In this document: in pieces, positions 34,165 to 43,581 of the stretch
How positions within the stretch are numbered: position 1 is the stretch's first letter
Layout of the letters: each line of letters opens with the position of its first letter
From: Arthrobacter antioxidans
GTDB taxonomy: Bacteria; Actinomycetota; Actinomycetes; Actinomycetales; Micrococcaceae
Assembly (NCBI RefSeq): GCF_023100725.1
Contig: NZ_CP095501.1
Coordinates: 2,976,001-3,040,000 of the forward strand
Reading direction: 5' to 3'
Length of the DNA stretch: 64,000 bases
The notes under the pieces: generated by a model
The model's input: only the letters and a program-made list of their open reading frames with translations
Told to the model about the DNA's origin: nothing
The model's database searches: none
Position numbers and translations under genes: made by a program

Positions 34165-37100
34165 GCACCGTCCCCCGGGCCAGACCAGGAGCTGACCGGG
34201 TTCCCCATCCAGTAGGTCCCTGCAGGGACGGTCTCGCCGCGCATCACCAGCGACGCCGGCCCCACGGTGCCACCCTGGTCGATCCGGGCGGCGGGCAGGA
34301 TCACGCTGTGCGGACCGAGGGTTGCGCCTGCGGCGAGCTCGACGGTGTCCATGCTCATGATCCTGTCATGGAAGAGATGGGTCTGCACGACGCATCCGCG
34401 ATTGACAGTGGACCCGGTACCAAGGGTCACCAGGTCCGCTTCGGGCAGCCAGTAGCTCTCGCACCAGACACCGTGCCCGATCTTCGACCCCAGGGCCCGC
34501 AGCCACCAGACCAGCGACGGCGTCCCACTGGCGGCACGGGCGAACCACGGAGCGCTGACGCTCTCGATGAACGTGTCCACCACCTCGTTGCGCCAGATGA
34601 AGGAGCTCCACAGCGGATGCTCGCCCGCCGTGATCCGCCCGACCAGCAGCCACTTCGCGACGACGGCGCTCGCGGCCGCCACGGCGCCCAGCACCGTGAA
34701 CACGACGCCGCTCAGCAGGGCCGCCACGAGGTAGCCGCCCCACAGGGCGAGCGCATCGAAGGCCACGAGGGCCGCGGCGGCGATCGTGACGGTGAGGATG
34801 ACCGGCACCACGCGGCACAGTTCCCAGAACGCGCGCGCCGCCTTCAGGCGCCCGGGGGGCTGGAACGTGCGGCTCTGGTCCCCCGTCACGGCGAGCCGGC
34901 GCAGGCGGGAGGGCGGACTGCCCAGCCAGGAGCTGCCGGCCTTGGCCTTCGCCGGCGTGGCCGACAGCACCGCGACGAGCGAGTTCTTCGGTACGCGCCG
35001 ACCCGCCGACGTCATGCCCGAGTTGCCGAGGAAGGCGCGCCGGCCGATCTTCGCGGGCGCGATGCGCAGGTACCCGCCGCCGAGCTCGTAGGAGGCCACC
35101 ATGGTGTCGTCCGCGAGGAAGGCACCTTCGCCGATCGTGGTCATCTTCGGGATGAGGAGCACGGTGGACGCCTCGACGTTCCGGCCCACCCGCGCCCCGA
35201 GGAGCCGCAGCCAGACGGGCGTGAACAGGCTCGCGTAGAGCGGGAAGAGCAGGTCCCGCGCCATGTCGAGCGTGCGTTCCGTGGCCCAGATCTGCCAGCC
35301 GATGCGGCTGCGCGCTGGGTAATGGCCCTCCCGCAGGCCGATGCCCAGGATCCGGACCGTGGCGAGCACCAGGGCTGCGGTGGTGATGAGCCAGATGACG
35401 GCGGCGAGTGCCACCGGCCCCACGAGGGACGGCCACGCCGAGGACAGGGACGCGGCTCCGCGCAGCGCGGCCACGACGGGCAGCGCGGCGACGACGGCGG
35501 CGGCGTACGGGATGAGTGCGAGCGCGCCCGAGGCCGCGGCGAACGCCGCGAAGGTCAGTCGGGTGCGCAGGCGCGAGTGGGCCGGCGGGGCGTCGGGCCA
35601 GTCCTGCTTCGCCCTGCCCGCCCGGGTGGCGGGCGAACCCGCGAAGAGCTGTCCGGACCGGACAGCTCCCTGGACCGCCGAGCCCGGGGCCACCTCGGCG
35701 CCGGCGCCGATCCTCGCCCCCGGCATCAGCGTGCTGCGTGCCCCGACCACGGCTCCAGCGCCCACGGTGATCCCACCGATATGGATGCGGTCGCCGTCGA
35801 TCCACCAGCCCGAGAGGTCCACCTCCGGTTCCACGGACGCGCCGGCTCCGAGGGTGAGCAGGCCCGTGACGGGCGGGACGGAGTGGAGGTCGACGTCGGG
35901 CCCGATCCGCGCGCCCAGTGCCCGCGCGTAGAACTGCACCCAGGGTGCACCCGCGAGGCTGACCGCCCCGACGCTGTCCGAGATCTGTTCGGCGAGCCAG
36001 AGCCTCAGGTGCACCCTGCCGGACCGCGGATAGACGCCGGGCTCCACGCCGCCCAGCAGGAGGCGGGCCGCGAGGACGGACAGGGCCATCCGCCCGAACG
36101 GGCTGACGAACACGAGCCAGGACAGCGCCACCCACCACCAGGACAGGGTCGCCGCGGACGTCAGGACTCCGAGCCCGGCGAGGACGTTGCTCGCGATCAT
36201 CGCGTAGGTAAGCCAGCGCATGCCGGCGAGGAACTGCAGCGGGATGCCCATGATGGTCTGGAAGACCTGTGACCTGCGTGCGGTGCGCCGGACGGCACGT
36301 TCGGCGGCGGGTGGTTGCTCTACCCCGTCGCCCGTCTCCGCGGCGAAGGACGCGAGTGCGCCGAGCCGCGGATGGGCGTAGATGTCGGCGACCGTGATGA
36401 CCGGGTAGCGGGTGCGGATCAGCGACACGAGCCGGGCGGCCGCGAGGGACCCGCCGCCGTGCAGGAAGAAATCGGCGTCCTCGTCGGCCGGGACGGTGCC
36501 GAGGACGGCGGCCCACTGGTCCGCGATCCACCGGACGCGCGGGTCGAGGTCCTCCAGGCTGCCGGGCTCGCCCGGATCGCCGACGCCGGCGAGCGGCCAG
36601 GGCAGGGCGTTCCGGTCCACCTTGCCGCTGGTCTTCGTGGGCAGGGCGTCGGTGACGGTGAGCAGGGGGACGAGCGCCGCGGGTAACTCCTCGGCGAGCA
36701 GTGCGCGCAGGGCCGTGAGGTCGGGGTCGCCGTCGGCCGGGACGAGGTAGCCGACGAGGAGCTGGTTGCCCGACGGCGTCGTCCTGACGGCGGCGGCGGC
36801 GCCGGCGATCCCGGGCAGCGCCTGGAGTGCCGCATCCACCTCACCGAGTTCGATGCGGCGGCCGCCGAGCTTCACCTGGTCGTCAGCCCTGCCGACGAAG
36901 ACCAGTCCGGCCGCGTGCAGCTGCACGAGGTCGCCCGAACGGTAGGCGCGCCGCCATCCGAGCGAGGGCATCGGTGCGTACTTCTCGGCGTCCTTGGCCG
37001 GGTCCAGGTAGCGGGCCAGCCCGACTCCCCCGATGATGAGCTCGCCGGTGCCGCCCTCCGGCACGGGCAGGCCGGACTCGTCGACGACGGCGAGGTCCCA

Positions 37101-38081
37101 GCCGTCCAGGGGCAGGCCGATACGCACCGGGCCCTCGCCGCCGAGGCGTGCGGCGCAGGCGACGACGGTCGCCTCGGTGGGGCCGTAGGTGTTCCAGACC
37201 TCGCGGTCGTGGACGACCAGGCGCTGCGCGAGGTCCGGAGGGCATGCTTCCCCACCGAAGATGAGGAGGCGGACGTTCTCGAGGGAGTCGGCGGGCCACA
37301 GCGCCGCCAGCGTGGGCACGGTGGACACGGCGGTGATCCCGCGGGCGATCAACCAGGGACCGAGGTCCACGCCCGTGCGCACGAGGGCGCGCGGTGCCGG
37401 CACGAGGCATGCGCCGTGCCTCCAGGCCAGCCACATCTCCTCGCAGGAGGCGTCGAACGCGACGGAGAGGCCGGCCAGGACGCGGTCGGCGGGCCCGAGG
37501 GGCTCGTGCTGCAGGAACAGGCGTGCCTCCGCATCGACGAACGCGGCTGCCGACCGGTGCGAGACGGCGACGCCCTTCGGCGTGCCCGTGGAACCGGAGG
37601 TGAAGATGATCCAGGCGTCGTCGTCCGGTGTGGGGTCTCCGGAGATCGCCCGGCGTCCGCCCGGGCCGGGGATCACCGACAGGCCGTGCCCGACGACGAC
37701 GGCGACACGCGCTTCCGCGAACACGACGCGGGCGCGCTCGTCGGGGTCGTCGGCATCGACCGGCACATAGGCGGCACCTGCCGAGAGCACTCCGAGGATC
37801 GCGATGTACAGCTCGTTGGTGCCCGAGGGGAGGCGTACTCCGACGGTGTCGCCGCGACCCACACCGGCGGCGCGCAGGGTGGCGGCGAACCGGGCGGTGG
37901 CCGTCACCAGCTCCGTGTAGCTGAGGTCCTCGGTGCCGTCGTCGAGCGCCGAGGCGCTGGGGTGTTCCGCGGCCGTGGCCAGCAGGATGTCGAGAAGGGT
38001 GCGGGGTGATGGCGCCCGCCCGGACGCCATGAACCGCGCGGCGGCAGGGGCGGTGTGGGTCTCGGGCGAAGGTATGGTCAC
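34161..38081 (-). CDS. Pls/PosA-type membrane non-ribosomal peptide synthetase (poly-amino-acid synthetase-like)
   Basis: 1306 residues. Adenylation domain 30-500: IIFTSGSTGTPKGVAVSH (158-175), NTYGPTEATV (297-306), YRSGDL (380-385), GRADDQVKLGGRRIELGEV (397-415), Lys487 in TKTSGKVDR. Carrier domain 505-585 with phosphopantetheine Ser545 in FFLHGGGSLAAARL. The C-terminal 720 residues have about six membrane segments around three hexapeptide beta-helix lobes (about 755-830, 985-1085, 1200-1300) instead of condensation or thioesterase domains. This matches epsilon-poly-L-lysine synthetase (about 1319 residues). The hand-aligned specificity code is D-A-E-S-I-G-T-V-V-K, Lys-like. GTG 38081; possible -10 TAGACT at 38152. 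PPTase gene 1.7 kb away. Confidence 0.88.
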   Translation of the reverse strand: MTIPSPETHTAPAAARFMASGRAPSPRTLLDILLATAAEHPSASALDDGTEDLSYTELVTATARFAATLRAAGVGRGDTVGVRLPSGTNELYIAILGVLSAGAAYVPVDADDPDERARVVFAEARVAVVVGHGLSVIPGPGGRRAISGDPTPDDDAWIIFTSGSTGTPKGVAVSHRSAAAFVDAEARLFLQHEPLGPADRVLAGLSVAFDASCEEMWLAWRHGACLVPAPRALVRTGVDLGPWLIARGITAVSTVPTLAALWPADSLENVRLLIFGGEACPPDLAQRLVVHDREVWNTYGPTEATVVACAARLGGEGPVRIGLPLDGWDLAVVDESGLPVPEGGTGELIIGGVGLARYLDPAKDAEKYAPMPSLGWRRAYRSGDLVQLHAAGLVFVGRADDQVKLGGRRIELGEVDAALQALPGIAGAAAAVRTTPSGNQLLVGYLVPADGDPDLTALRALLAEELPAALVPLLTVTDALPTKTSGKVDRNALPWPLAGVGDPGEPGSLEDLDPRVRWIADQWAAVLGTVPADEDADFFLHGGGSLAAARLVSLIRTRYPVITVADIYAHPRLGALASFAAETGDGVEQPPAAERAVRRTARRSQVFQTIMGIPLQFLAGMRWLTYAMIASNVLAGLGVLTSAATLSWWWVALSWLVFVSPFGRMALSVLAARLLLGGVEPGVYPRSGRVHLRLWLAEQISDSVGAVSLAGAPWVQFYARALGARIGPDVDLHSVPPVTGLLTLGAGASVEPEVDLSGWWIDGDRIHIGGITVGAGAVVGARSTLMPGARIGAGAEVAPGSAVQGAVRSGQLFAGSPATRAGRAKQDWPDAPPAHSRLRTRLTFAAFAAASGALALIPYAAAVVAALPVVAALRGAASLSSAWPSLVGPVALAAVIWLITTAALVLATVRILGIGLREGHYPARSRIGWQIWATERTLDMARDLLFPLYASLFTPVWLRLLGARVGRNVEASTVLLIPKMTTIGEGAFLADDTMVASYELGGGYLRIAPAKIGRRAFLGNSGMTSAGRRVPKNSLVAVLSATPAKAKAGSSWLGSPPSRLRRLAVTGDQSRTFQPPGRLKAARAFWELCRVVPVILTVTIAAAALVAFDALALWGGYLVAALLSGVVFTVLGAVAAASAVVAKWLLVGRITAGEHPLWSSFIWRNEVVDTFIESVSAPWFARAASGTPSLVWWLRALGSKIGHGVWCESYWLPEADLVTLGTGSTVNRGCVVQTHLFHDRIMSMDTVELAAGATLGPHSVILPAARIDQGGTVGPASLVMRGETVPAGTYWMGNPVSSWSGPGDGA

Positions 38082-38147
38082 GGCTGGATTCTTCCGGTAC
38101 GAAGTGAACAGCAGGTGAGCGGCGACGCCGTCACCTGTACGGCCCGG

Positions 38148-38160
38148 GGGTAGTCTACCC
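38148..38160. promoter_or_regulatory. GGGTAG-T-CTACCC inverted repeat over the NRPS -10
   Basis: 13-bp inverted repeat containing minus-strand TAGACT (38152-38157), the likely -10 of the NRPS gene. Start site about 38145; leader of about 65 nt to GTG 38081. Confidence 0.45.
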
Positions 38161-38174
38161 GCGCACGACGCGGC

Positions 38175-38194
38175 CGAACGGGACGTCCCGTTCG
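38175..38194. promoter_or_regulatory. Perfect 20-bp palindrome in the NRPS/thyA divergent promoter
   Basis: CGAACGGGACGTCCCGTTCG reads the same on both strands. It sits 4 bp upstream of the thyA -10 and covers the -35 positions of both divergent promoters (17-bp spacing to TAGACT on either side). The half-site CGAAC is as in actinobacterial LexA boxes, but spacing is 10 rather than 4 bp, so another regulator is likelier. Confidence 0.75.
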
Positions 38195-38197
38195 TCC

Positions 38198-38203
38198 TAG
38201 ACT
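38198..38203 (+). promoter_or_regulatory. thyA -10 element
   Basis: TAGACT, then GGCCGG and GTG 38210; transcription should start at or next to the start codon (leaderless). No ribosome-binding site upstream. Confidence 0.55.
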
Positions 38204-38209
38204 GGCCGG

Positions 38210-39037
38210 GTGAGCACTCCCATCCCCACCCCCTACGAGGACCTGCTGCGCGACGTCATGGCGAACGGCGCGGCCAAGAGCGACAGGACGGGTACCGGTA
38301 CCCGGAGCGTGTTCGGCCGGCAGCTGCGCTTCGATCTCAGCGAGTCCTTCCCGCTCGTCACCACCAAACGTGTGCACTTCAAGTCCGTGGCGCTGGAGCT
38401 GCTCTGGTTCCTCCGCGGCGATTCCAACGTGCGCTGGCTACAGGAGCGCGGCGTGTCCATCTGGAACGAGTGGGCGGACGAGGCCGGCGAGCTCGGCCCC
38501 GTCTACGGCGTCCAGTGGCGGTCATGGCCCACGCCCGACGGCGGCCATATCGACCAGATCGCCGAGGTGGTCGAGGCGCTGAAGACGAACCCGGACTCCC
38601 GCCGCCACCTGGTCTCGGCCTGGAACGTCTCCGAGCTGCACACCATGGCGCTGCCGCCCTGCCACGTGTTCTTCCAGTTCTACGTGAGCCCCGGCGTGGA
38701 CGGCGGTCCCGGCCGGCTCTCCTGCCAGCTGTACCAGCGGTCCGCGGACACCTTCCTCGGGGTCCCGTTCAACATCGCCTCCTACGCCCTGCTGACCCTG
38801 ATGGTCGCCCAGCAGACCGGCCTCGAGCCCGGCGAGTTCATCTGGACCGGCGGTGACGTCCACGTGTACGACAACCACGTGGAGCAGGTCGCCGAGCAGC
38901 TGTCCCGGGAGCCCTACCCGTACCCGCGGATCGAGCTGAACCGGAAGCCGGACACCATCTTCGACTACGCCCTGGAGGACTTCGACGTGATCGACTACCA
39001 GCACCACCCCACCATCAAGGCCCCGGTGGCCGTATGA
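38210..39037 (+). CDS. thyA: Thymidylate synthase ThyA
   Basis: Methylates dUMP to dTMP with methylene-THF, giving dihydrofolate. 275 residues; nucleophile Cys151 in [13 protein letters not shown], dUMP-binding [30 protein letters not shown] and the Arg of [16 protein letters not shown] 38210 is set by the leaderless promoter. It overlaps folA by 4 nt, the classical pairing that regenerates THF. Divergent from the NRPS gene. Confidence 0.98.
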   Translation: MSTPIPTPYEDLLRDVMANGAAKSDRTGTGTRSVFGRQLRFDLSESFPLVTTKRVHFKSVALELLWFLRGDSNVRWLQERGVSIWNEWADEAGELGPVYGVQWRSWPTPDGGHIDQIAEVVEALKTNPDSRRHLVSAWNVSELHTMALPPCHVFFQFYVSPGVDGGPGRLSCQLYQRSADTFLGVPFNIASYALLTLMVAQQTGLEPGEFIWTGGDVHVYDNHVEQVAEQLSREPYPYPRIELNRKPDTIFDYALEDFDVIDYQHHPTIKAPVAV

Positions 39038-39627
39038 GCACGGCCCCCTCCCCCCACACCCTGAGCGTGCCGGACGCCGTCGGGTCCCGTCCCGTGATCG
39101 GCATGATCTGGGCGCAGACCGAGGACGGCGTGATCGGCAAGGACGGCGGCATCCCCTGGCATGTGCCGGAGGACCTGGCGCACTTCAAGGCCACGACGAC
39201 GGGCCACCCCGTGATCATGGGCCGGCGGACGTGGGAATCCTTCCCCTCGACGTTCCGTCCCCTGCCGGACCGCACGAACATCGTCGTCTCAGGATCCGGC
39301 GTGGACCTGCCCGGCGCCGTCGTCGTCGATTCGCTCGACGCCGCCTTCGAGGCCGCCCAAGCAAGTCCCGGTGCCGAGCAGATCTGGGTCATCGGCGGTG
39401 GGCGCGTGTACGCCGAAGCCATGGAGCGCGCCAACGCCGCCCTCGTCACCGTCGTCGAATCAGGGGCGGAGGGCGACACCCTCGCTCCCCTGCTGGGGAC
39501 GGACTGGGCCTTGACGGCCCTGTCCCCCGAGGCAGGCTGGCTGGAGTCCGTGAAAGGTACCCGCTACCGCATCAGCCTCTGGACGAAGGCTGCGCACGAG
39601 GCCGCAGCGCCGTCGGACGCAGCCTGA
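39034..39627 (+). CDS. folA: Dihydrofolate reductase
   Basis: Reduces DHF produced by ThyA to THF with NADPH. 197 residues: an N-terminal extension of about 22 residues, then [35 protein letters not shown] (seen in part: [14 protein letters not shown], catalytic Asp in PED), [15 protein letters not shown] and [17 protein letters not shown] 39034 overlaps thyA. The last codons lie in a 24-bp tandem duplication. Confidence 0.96.
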   Translation: MSTAPSPHTLSVPDAVGSRPVIGMIWAQTEDGVIGKDGGIPWHVPEDLAHFKATTTGHPVIMGRRTWESFPSTFRPLPDRTNIVVSGSGVDLPGAVVVDSLDAAFEAAQASPGAEQIWVIGGGRVYAEAMERANAALVTVVESGAEGDTLAPLLGTDWALTALSPEAGWLESVKGTRYRISLWTKAAHEAAAPSDAA

Positions 39628-39670
39628 GCACAGGGCCGTCGGGCGGCCTGAGCACAGGGCCATCGGGCGG
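39623..39670. repeat. 24-bp tandem duplication at the folA 3' end
   Basis: CCTGAGCACAGGGCC followed by GTCGGGCGG occurs twice in tandem (39623-39646, 39647-39670; one mismatch). The folA stop TGA is inside the first copy. Confidence 0.9.
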
Positions 39671-39704
39671 CCTCCCCTGCCTATCCCGGGCAGGGGCGAG
39701 ACGC

Positions 39705-39710
39705 TAGGCT
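39705..39710 (+). promoter_or_regulatory. -10 element of TMEM175-like gene (leaderless)
   Basis: TAGGCT, then CGGACG and GTG 39717. Same 6-nt spacing as mshD, thyA and rtcB. Confidence 0.5.
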
Positions 39711-39716
39711 CGGACG

Positions 39717-40421
39717 GTGCCGCACGCTGACGATGCCGATCCAGCACATCAGAAGGACCTGAGGTCCCGCTACCGGTCGGTGCTCACTAGGGGTGAGTCG
39801 ACCGACAGGACCGTCTTCTTCAGCGATGCCGTGTTCGCCATCGCCATGACGCTCCTCGTCCTCGATCTCGACATTCCCGACGACCTGCCCTCGGACCGCG
39901 TCGGTGCGGCCCTGGTGCAGCAGCTGCCGCACTTCTTCGCCTTCGCCCTCAGTTTCGCCGTCATCGGCAGCGCCTGGCTGAACCACCACCGGAAGTTCAG
40001 CGTCATCGTCCGCTACGACCTTCGGCTGCAGGTCCTGAACCTGGTGCTGCTCTTCTTCGTCGCGCTGCTCCCCCTGCCCACCAGCGTACTCAGCGAGTAC
40101 GGCGGGACGTCCTCGCCCTGGCCTGTGGTGGCCTATGCCATCGTGGTCGCGGGCCTCTACTCCATGCTGAACCTCGTCTGGGCTCACGCGTGGCGCGAAG
40201 GCCTCCTCGCCCGTGCCGTGGACCGCGATCTCTACCGCTACGTGGTGCGGGCGCTGCTCCCCGTACCACTCGTGTTCGCCGTGAGCATCCCGGTGGCGTT
40301 CCTGATGCCCGCGGTGGCGATGTACCTCTGGCTGCTGATCATCCCGGTGGGTGTCGTCGTCCGACGGATGCTCCTCCCACGAGCCTCCCGGCCGGGGGAG
40401 TCTCGCGGCAGCTCGAGGTGA
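39717..40421 (+). CDS. TMEM175/DUF1211-family potassium channel-like protein
   Basis: 234 residues with six hydrophobic segments. The family signature R-x-x-x-FSDAVFAIAMTLLVLDL is in the first segment (DRTVFFSDAVFAIAMTLL), where conserved residues line the ion path. WLNHHRKFSVIVRYD follows, as in bacterial members. Those have one 6-TM unit per subunit and assemble as tetramers. GTG start fixed by the leaderless -10 element. Ion selectivity cannot be read directly; K+ is the family function. Confidence 0.88.
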   Translation: MPHADDADPAHQKDLRSRYRSVLTRGESTDRTVFFSDAVFAIAMTLLVLDLDIPDDLPSDRVGAALVQQLPHFFAFALSFAVIGSAWLNHHRKFSVIVRYDLRLQVLNLVLLFFVALLPLPTSVLSEYGGTSSPWPVVAYAIVVAGLYSMLNLVWAHAWREGLLARAVDRDLYRYVVRALLPVPLVFAVSIPVAFLMPAVAMYLWLLIIPVGVVVRRMLLPRASRPGESRGSSR

Positions 40422-40495
40422 GCTCGTCGCCGAGGGACGTCCTGTCGGCAGGAGCGGCGTCGGTCACAAAGCGGCGGCGGTGAGGCCGCAACGCC

Positions 40496-40501
40496 TAAAC
40501 T
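40496..40501 (+). promoter_or_regulatory. -10 element of asd
   Basis: TAAACT followed by GGAGGGC and ATG 40509. Start would be at the ATG, or the GGAGGG could act as a ribosome-binding site from a more upstream promoter. Confidence 0.45.
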
Positions 40502-40508
40502 GGAGGGC

Positions 40509-41648
40509 ATGACTTCAGCACCCGAGAGCTCTGCCCTGCCCTCCGTCGGTTTCGTGGGCTGGCGTGGCATGGTGGGCTCCGTCCTCATGCAGCGTCTCCA
40601 GGACGAGGGCGACTTCGCCAGGATCAACCCCGTGTTCTTCTCGACCTCGGCCGCCGGGGGTGCCGCGCCGCAGTTCGCGGAGGGCACCGGTGTGCTGCAG
40701 GACGCGTACGACGTCGAGACGCTCGCCAAGCTGCCGATCATCGTCACCGCCCAGGGCGGTGACTACACGGCCGAGGTCTACCCCAAGCTGCGCGACGCCG
40801 GGTGGCAGGGGCTGTGGCTGGATGCCGCCTCCACGCTGCGCATGGAGCAGGACAGCATCATCGTGCTCGACCCGGTCAACCGCGACGCCATCGACGTCGG
40901 ACTCGCGCGCGGCGTCCGCGATTTCATCGGCGGCAACTGCACGGTCTCCTGCATGCTCATGGGGCTGGGCGGGCTCTTCCGCAACGGTCTCGTGGAGTGG
41001 GGCACGTCGATGACCTATCAGGCGGCTTCGGGCGGCGGTGCCCGCCACATGCGGGAGCTGCTCAACCAGTTCGGGGCGCTCCACGGCAGCGTGGCCGTCA
41101 ATCTCGACGACCCCGCCTCCGCGATCCTGGACATCGACCGTGCGATCCTCGCCAAGCAGCGGCACCCGAGCCTCGAAGCGAGCCATTTCGGTGTGCCGTT
41201 GGCCGGGTCCGTCATCCCCTGGATCGACAGCGACCTCGGCAACGGTGTGTCCCGGGAGGAATGGAAGGCCGGGGCGGAGACCAACAAGATCCTCGGCACC
41301 GCGACGCGCATCCCGTTCGACGGCCTCTGCGTCCGGGTGGGTGCCATGCGCTCGCACTCGCAGGCGCTGACCCTGAAGCTGACACAGGACCTGCCGGTCA
41401 GCGAGATCGAGTCGATCATCGCAGCGGACAACGAGTGGGTACGCGTCATCCCGAACACAAAGGCCGACACGATCGCCGGTCTGACGCCCGTCGCGGCGAC
41501 CGGCTCGCTGGAGGTCCCCGTCGGCCGGATCCGAAAGCTCGAGATGGGCCCGGAGTACATCAGCGCGTTCACGGTGGGCGACCAGCTGCTGTGGGGAGCG
41601 GCCGAGCCACTCCGCCGGATGCTGATGATCGCCACCGGCAACCTCTGA
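40509..41648 (+). CDS. asd: Aspartate-semialdehyde dehydrogenase (Gram-negative type)
   Basis: Second step of the aspartate pathway to Lys, Thr, Met and diaminopimelate: reduces aspartyl phosphate with NADPH. 379 residues: [18 protein letters not shown] at the N-terminus (NADP fold), catalytic Cys144 in [31 protein letters not shown] and [12 protein letters not shown]. It resembles the proteobacterial-type enzyme rather than the shorter Asd usually clustered with lysC in Actinobacteria, so a second copy elsewhere is possible. Lysine supply for the NRPS at 34161 is an interesting but unproven link. Confidence 0.93.
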   Translation: MTSAPESSALPSVGFVGWRGMVGSVLMQRLQDEGDFARINPVFFSTSAAGGAAPQFAEGTGVLQDAYDVETLAKLPIIVTAQGGDYTAEVYPKLRDAGWQGLWLDAASTLRMEQDSIIVLDPVNRDAIDVGLARGVRDFIGGNCTVSCMLMGLGGLFRNGLVEWGTSMTYQAASGGGARHMRELLNQFGALHGSVAVNLDDPASAILDIDRAILAKQRHPSLEASHFGVPLAGSVIPWIDSDLGNGVSREEWKAGAETNKILGTATRIPFDGLCVRVGAMRSHSQALTLKLTQDLPVSEIESIIAADNEWVRVIPNTKADTIAGLTPVAATGSLEVPVGRIRKLEMGPEYISAFTVGDQLLWGAAEPLRRMLMIATGNL

Positions 41649-41893
41649 GGCGACTTCCCGTGCATCGGTAATCAACAGGTTCTCTCGCGGAGATCCGACG
41701 TCGAGCTGGACGTCGGTCCGACGGCGAGCTGCCGGAGCCGGCCGGGAGCTGACGGGGATTCGACGACGGCTTGACGGCGCCCCAGCCGGGAACCGACGAC
41801 AAGTTGCCGATATCGGACAGCGAGAGCTGGCGGTGATTGTTCGGCCGGCCAGGTGGCAATGACACTCCACCGATCGCTCGGGCCTTTGCTCTA

Positions 41894-43576
41894 CTACTCT
41901 CCCGACGGGACCGTGTCGATGGCGCCGTACTCCACCCCGGGCTGGGCATGCCAGTACCTGTTGCGTCGAGCGGTGGTTCCGTGTCGACCGAATTGTGGCG
42001 GTGGCGTGAACCAGGGGATGCCGTTGTGCGACGCGACCGTCCAGAGGCCGTCATGGATGGTGTGGTGGTGGTGCGCACACAGCAGGACCCCGTTGTCGAT
42101 GCTGGTGGTACCCCCGCGGGACCAGGGCGTCATGTGGTGGGCCTCGCACCAAGTGGCTGGAACAGTGCAGTCGGGGAACGCGCAGCCCCGGTCCCGGGCG
42201 ACCAAAGCGCGACGCATGTGCGGCGGGAAGAGCCTACCCGCACGGCCCATGTCGAGAATCTGCCCGTCGCCCCCGAGCACGAGGGGGATCAGGTCGGCGT
42301 CGCAGGCGATCCGCCGGATGGTGCCTGCACTGAGTTGCTCGACGAACACGGCACGCCCTGTCCCGCTTCCACCCCTCGGGCCGGCGAGGAAGGCATGACC
42401 CGAGGTATCCCCCCTTCTGCTGTCATGACTGCTGGTTTCGCGGCTGCAGGTGGTCTCACGGACGTCGCCGAGGAGGTCGCGGTAGTCGATGGTGACCATG
42501 ACCTGGGGCCTGTGGCCACCGGTTGCCGGCAGGAGGGAGGTGGACAGGGCGATACGGCACGCACCCACCAGTCCGTCGAGAAGGCTTTGCGCCCGCGTAG
42601 GGCCTTCCATCCGGTTCGCCGCCACGGATCCATCACCATCACCATCACCATCACCATCACCACCACCGTCCGCCATGGCTTCAGTGCCGCCGAGGCACTG
42701 AGGATCGTCCGGGGTGCGGTCAGAGCTGGGAGTCCGGGGGTTCGTGGCGGTGTTCATGGCCGTGACCAGATGCTCGAACTGTTCGTCGGTGGCCCCGATC
42801 TCGAGCATGCGTAGCCCGTTGCGCCGGCCCCGGAGAAACACGCCCTGACGACTCCGCAGTACCTTCTCGGTAGGTTCCTGACCGTCCTGGTCCAGGACGG
42901 TCTCCCAGCGACGCGCGACGACGCGGAGAACATCCTCGTCGGACTCCAGAGCCTGCCTGGTGAGATGATGCTCCATCGATGCCAGCTGCTCGGGGGCAGC
43001 AAGGCAGCGGGCGCGATCAACTGCGGAACAGATGACCGTCGCTGCCCGCCCGCTCAACGTCCCGGAGGCGAACGCGGCGCTCACAGCTGCCGACTGCGGC
43101 TCGACGAGTGCGCCCGAGGGCGCGACACCGGGCAATACGCTGTGGGCCAGATCCAGCCTGCGCTTCGCCTCGGCACGGCTGATGCCCAATCTGGACCGCA
43201 AGTAGTCCGCACAGGTCCGGAATCGGTTCCCGCCCGCATCATCGGCCACCCTCTCACCGGGAGCCCTCACCCCAGCTGCACCGGCTGTTCCCAGCCTGTC
43301 GAGTGACTGTTCGGCTCGTGTCTGGAGCGAGCCGACCGCGTGAGGTCTCTCGCCCGAACCCAGCCCCCTCTCCTCCGCCATGCCTGCGGCGAAAACCTGG
43401 AGGAAATCGACCACCCGCGAGATGTCCTCGACATCGACCAGCGTCCGCACCGCCTCGCTCCGTGACAGCATCCGGCCCTGGCCCGTCAACGAATCAGCAA
43501 CCTGCACCAGCGCGGCGTACACGATCCCAAGAGAGACGTCCGTTTCCCCGGGATTCTCGAGCGGTGCGATAGCCAT
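41894..43576 (-). CDS. DUF222 (13E12-type) HNH endonuclease
   Basis: 560 residues. The N-terminal DUF222 region (for example RSRLGISRAEAKRRLDLAHSV near residue 125) is followed by a (Gly-Asp)n stretch at about 305-318 and an HNH domain near 475-510: CAFPDCTVPATWCEAHHMTP, then NGVLLCAHHHHTIHDG. Two Cys pairs and the His residues fit a zinc-stabilised HNH nuclease. The family is multi-copy in Actinobacteria, with unclear biology; mycobacterial 13E12 members include LexA-regulated genes. A promoter with an SOS-like box lies directly upstream. Confidence 0.9.
   Translation of the reverse strand: MAIAPLENPGETDVSLGIVYAALVQVADSLTGQGRMLSRSEAVRTLVDVEDISRVVDFLQVFAAGMAEERGLGSGERPHAVGSLQTRAEQSLDRLGTAGAAGVRAPGERVADDAGGNRFRTCADYLRSRLGISRAEAKRRLDLAHSVLPGVAPSGALVEPQSAAVSAAFASGTLSGRAATVICSAVDRARCLAAPEQLASMEHHLTRQALESDEDVLRVVARRWETVLDQDGQEPTEKVLRSRQGVFLRGRRNGLRMLEIGATDEQFEHLVTAMNTATNPRTPSSDRTPDDPQCLGGTEAMADGGGDGDGDGDGDGSVAANRMEGPTRAQSLLDGLVGACRIALSTSLLPATGGHRPQVMVTIDYRDLLGDVRETTCSRETSSHDSRRGDTSGHAFLAGPRGGSGTGRAVFVEQLSAGTIRRIACDADLIPLVLGGDGQILDMGRAGRLFPPHMRRALVARDRGCAFPDCTVPATWCEAHHMTPWSRGGTTSIDNGVLLCAHHHHTIHDGLWTVASHNGIPWFTPPPQFGRHGTTARRNRYWHAQPGVEYGAIDTVPSGE
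42627..42664. repeat. CCATCA hexanucleotide repeat inside the HNH gene
   Basis: Five to six ATCACC units coding alternating Gly and Asp in the HNH gene. The unit is a multiple of three, so length change would alter the linker but not the frame. Confidence 0.9.
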
Positions 43577-43581
43577 ACCTG

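Noticed and set aside
38175..38194. LexA (SOS) box upstream of thyA
   Set aside because: The half-site CGAAC is right, but spacing is 10 instead of 4 bp, and thyA is not a usual SOS gene.
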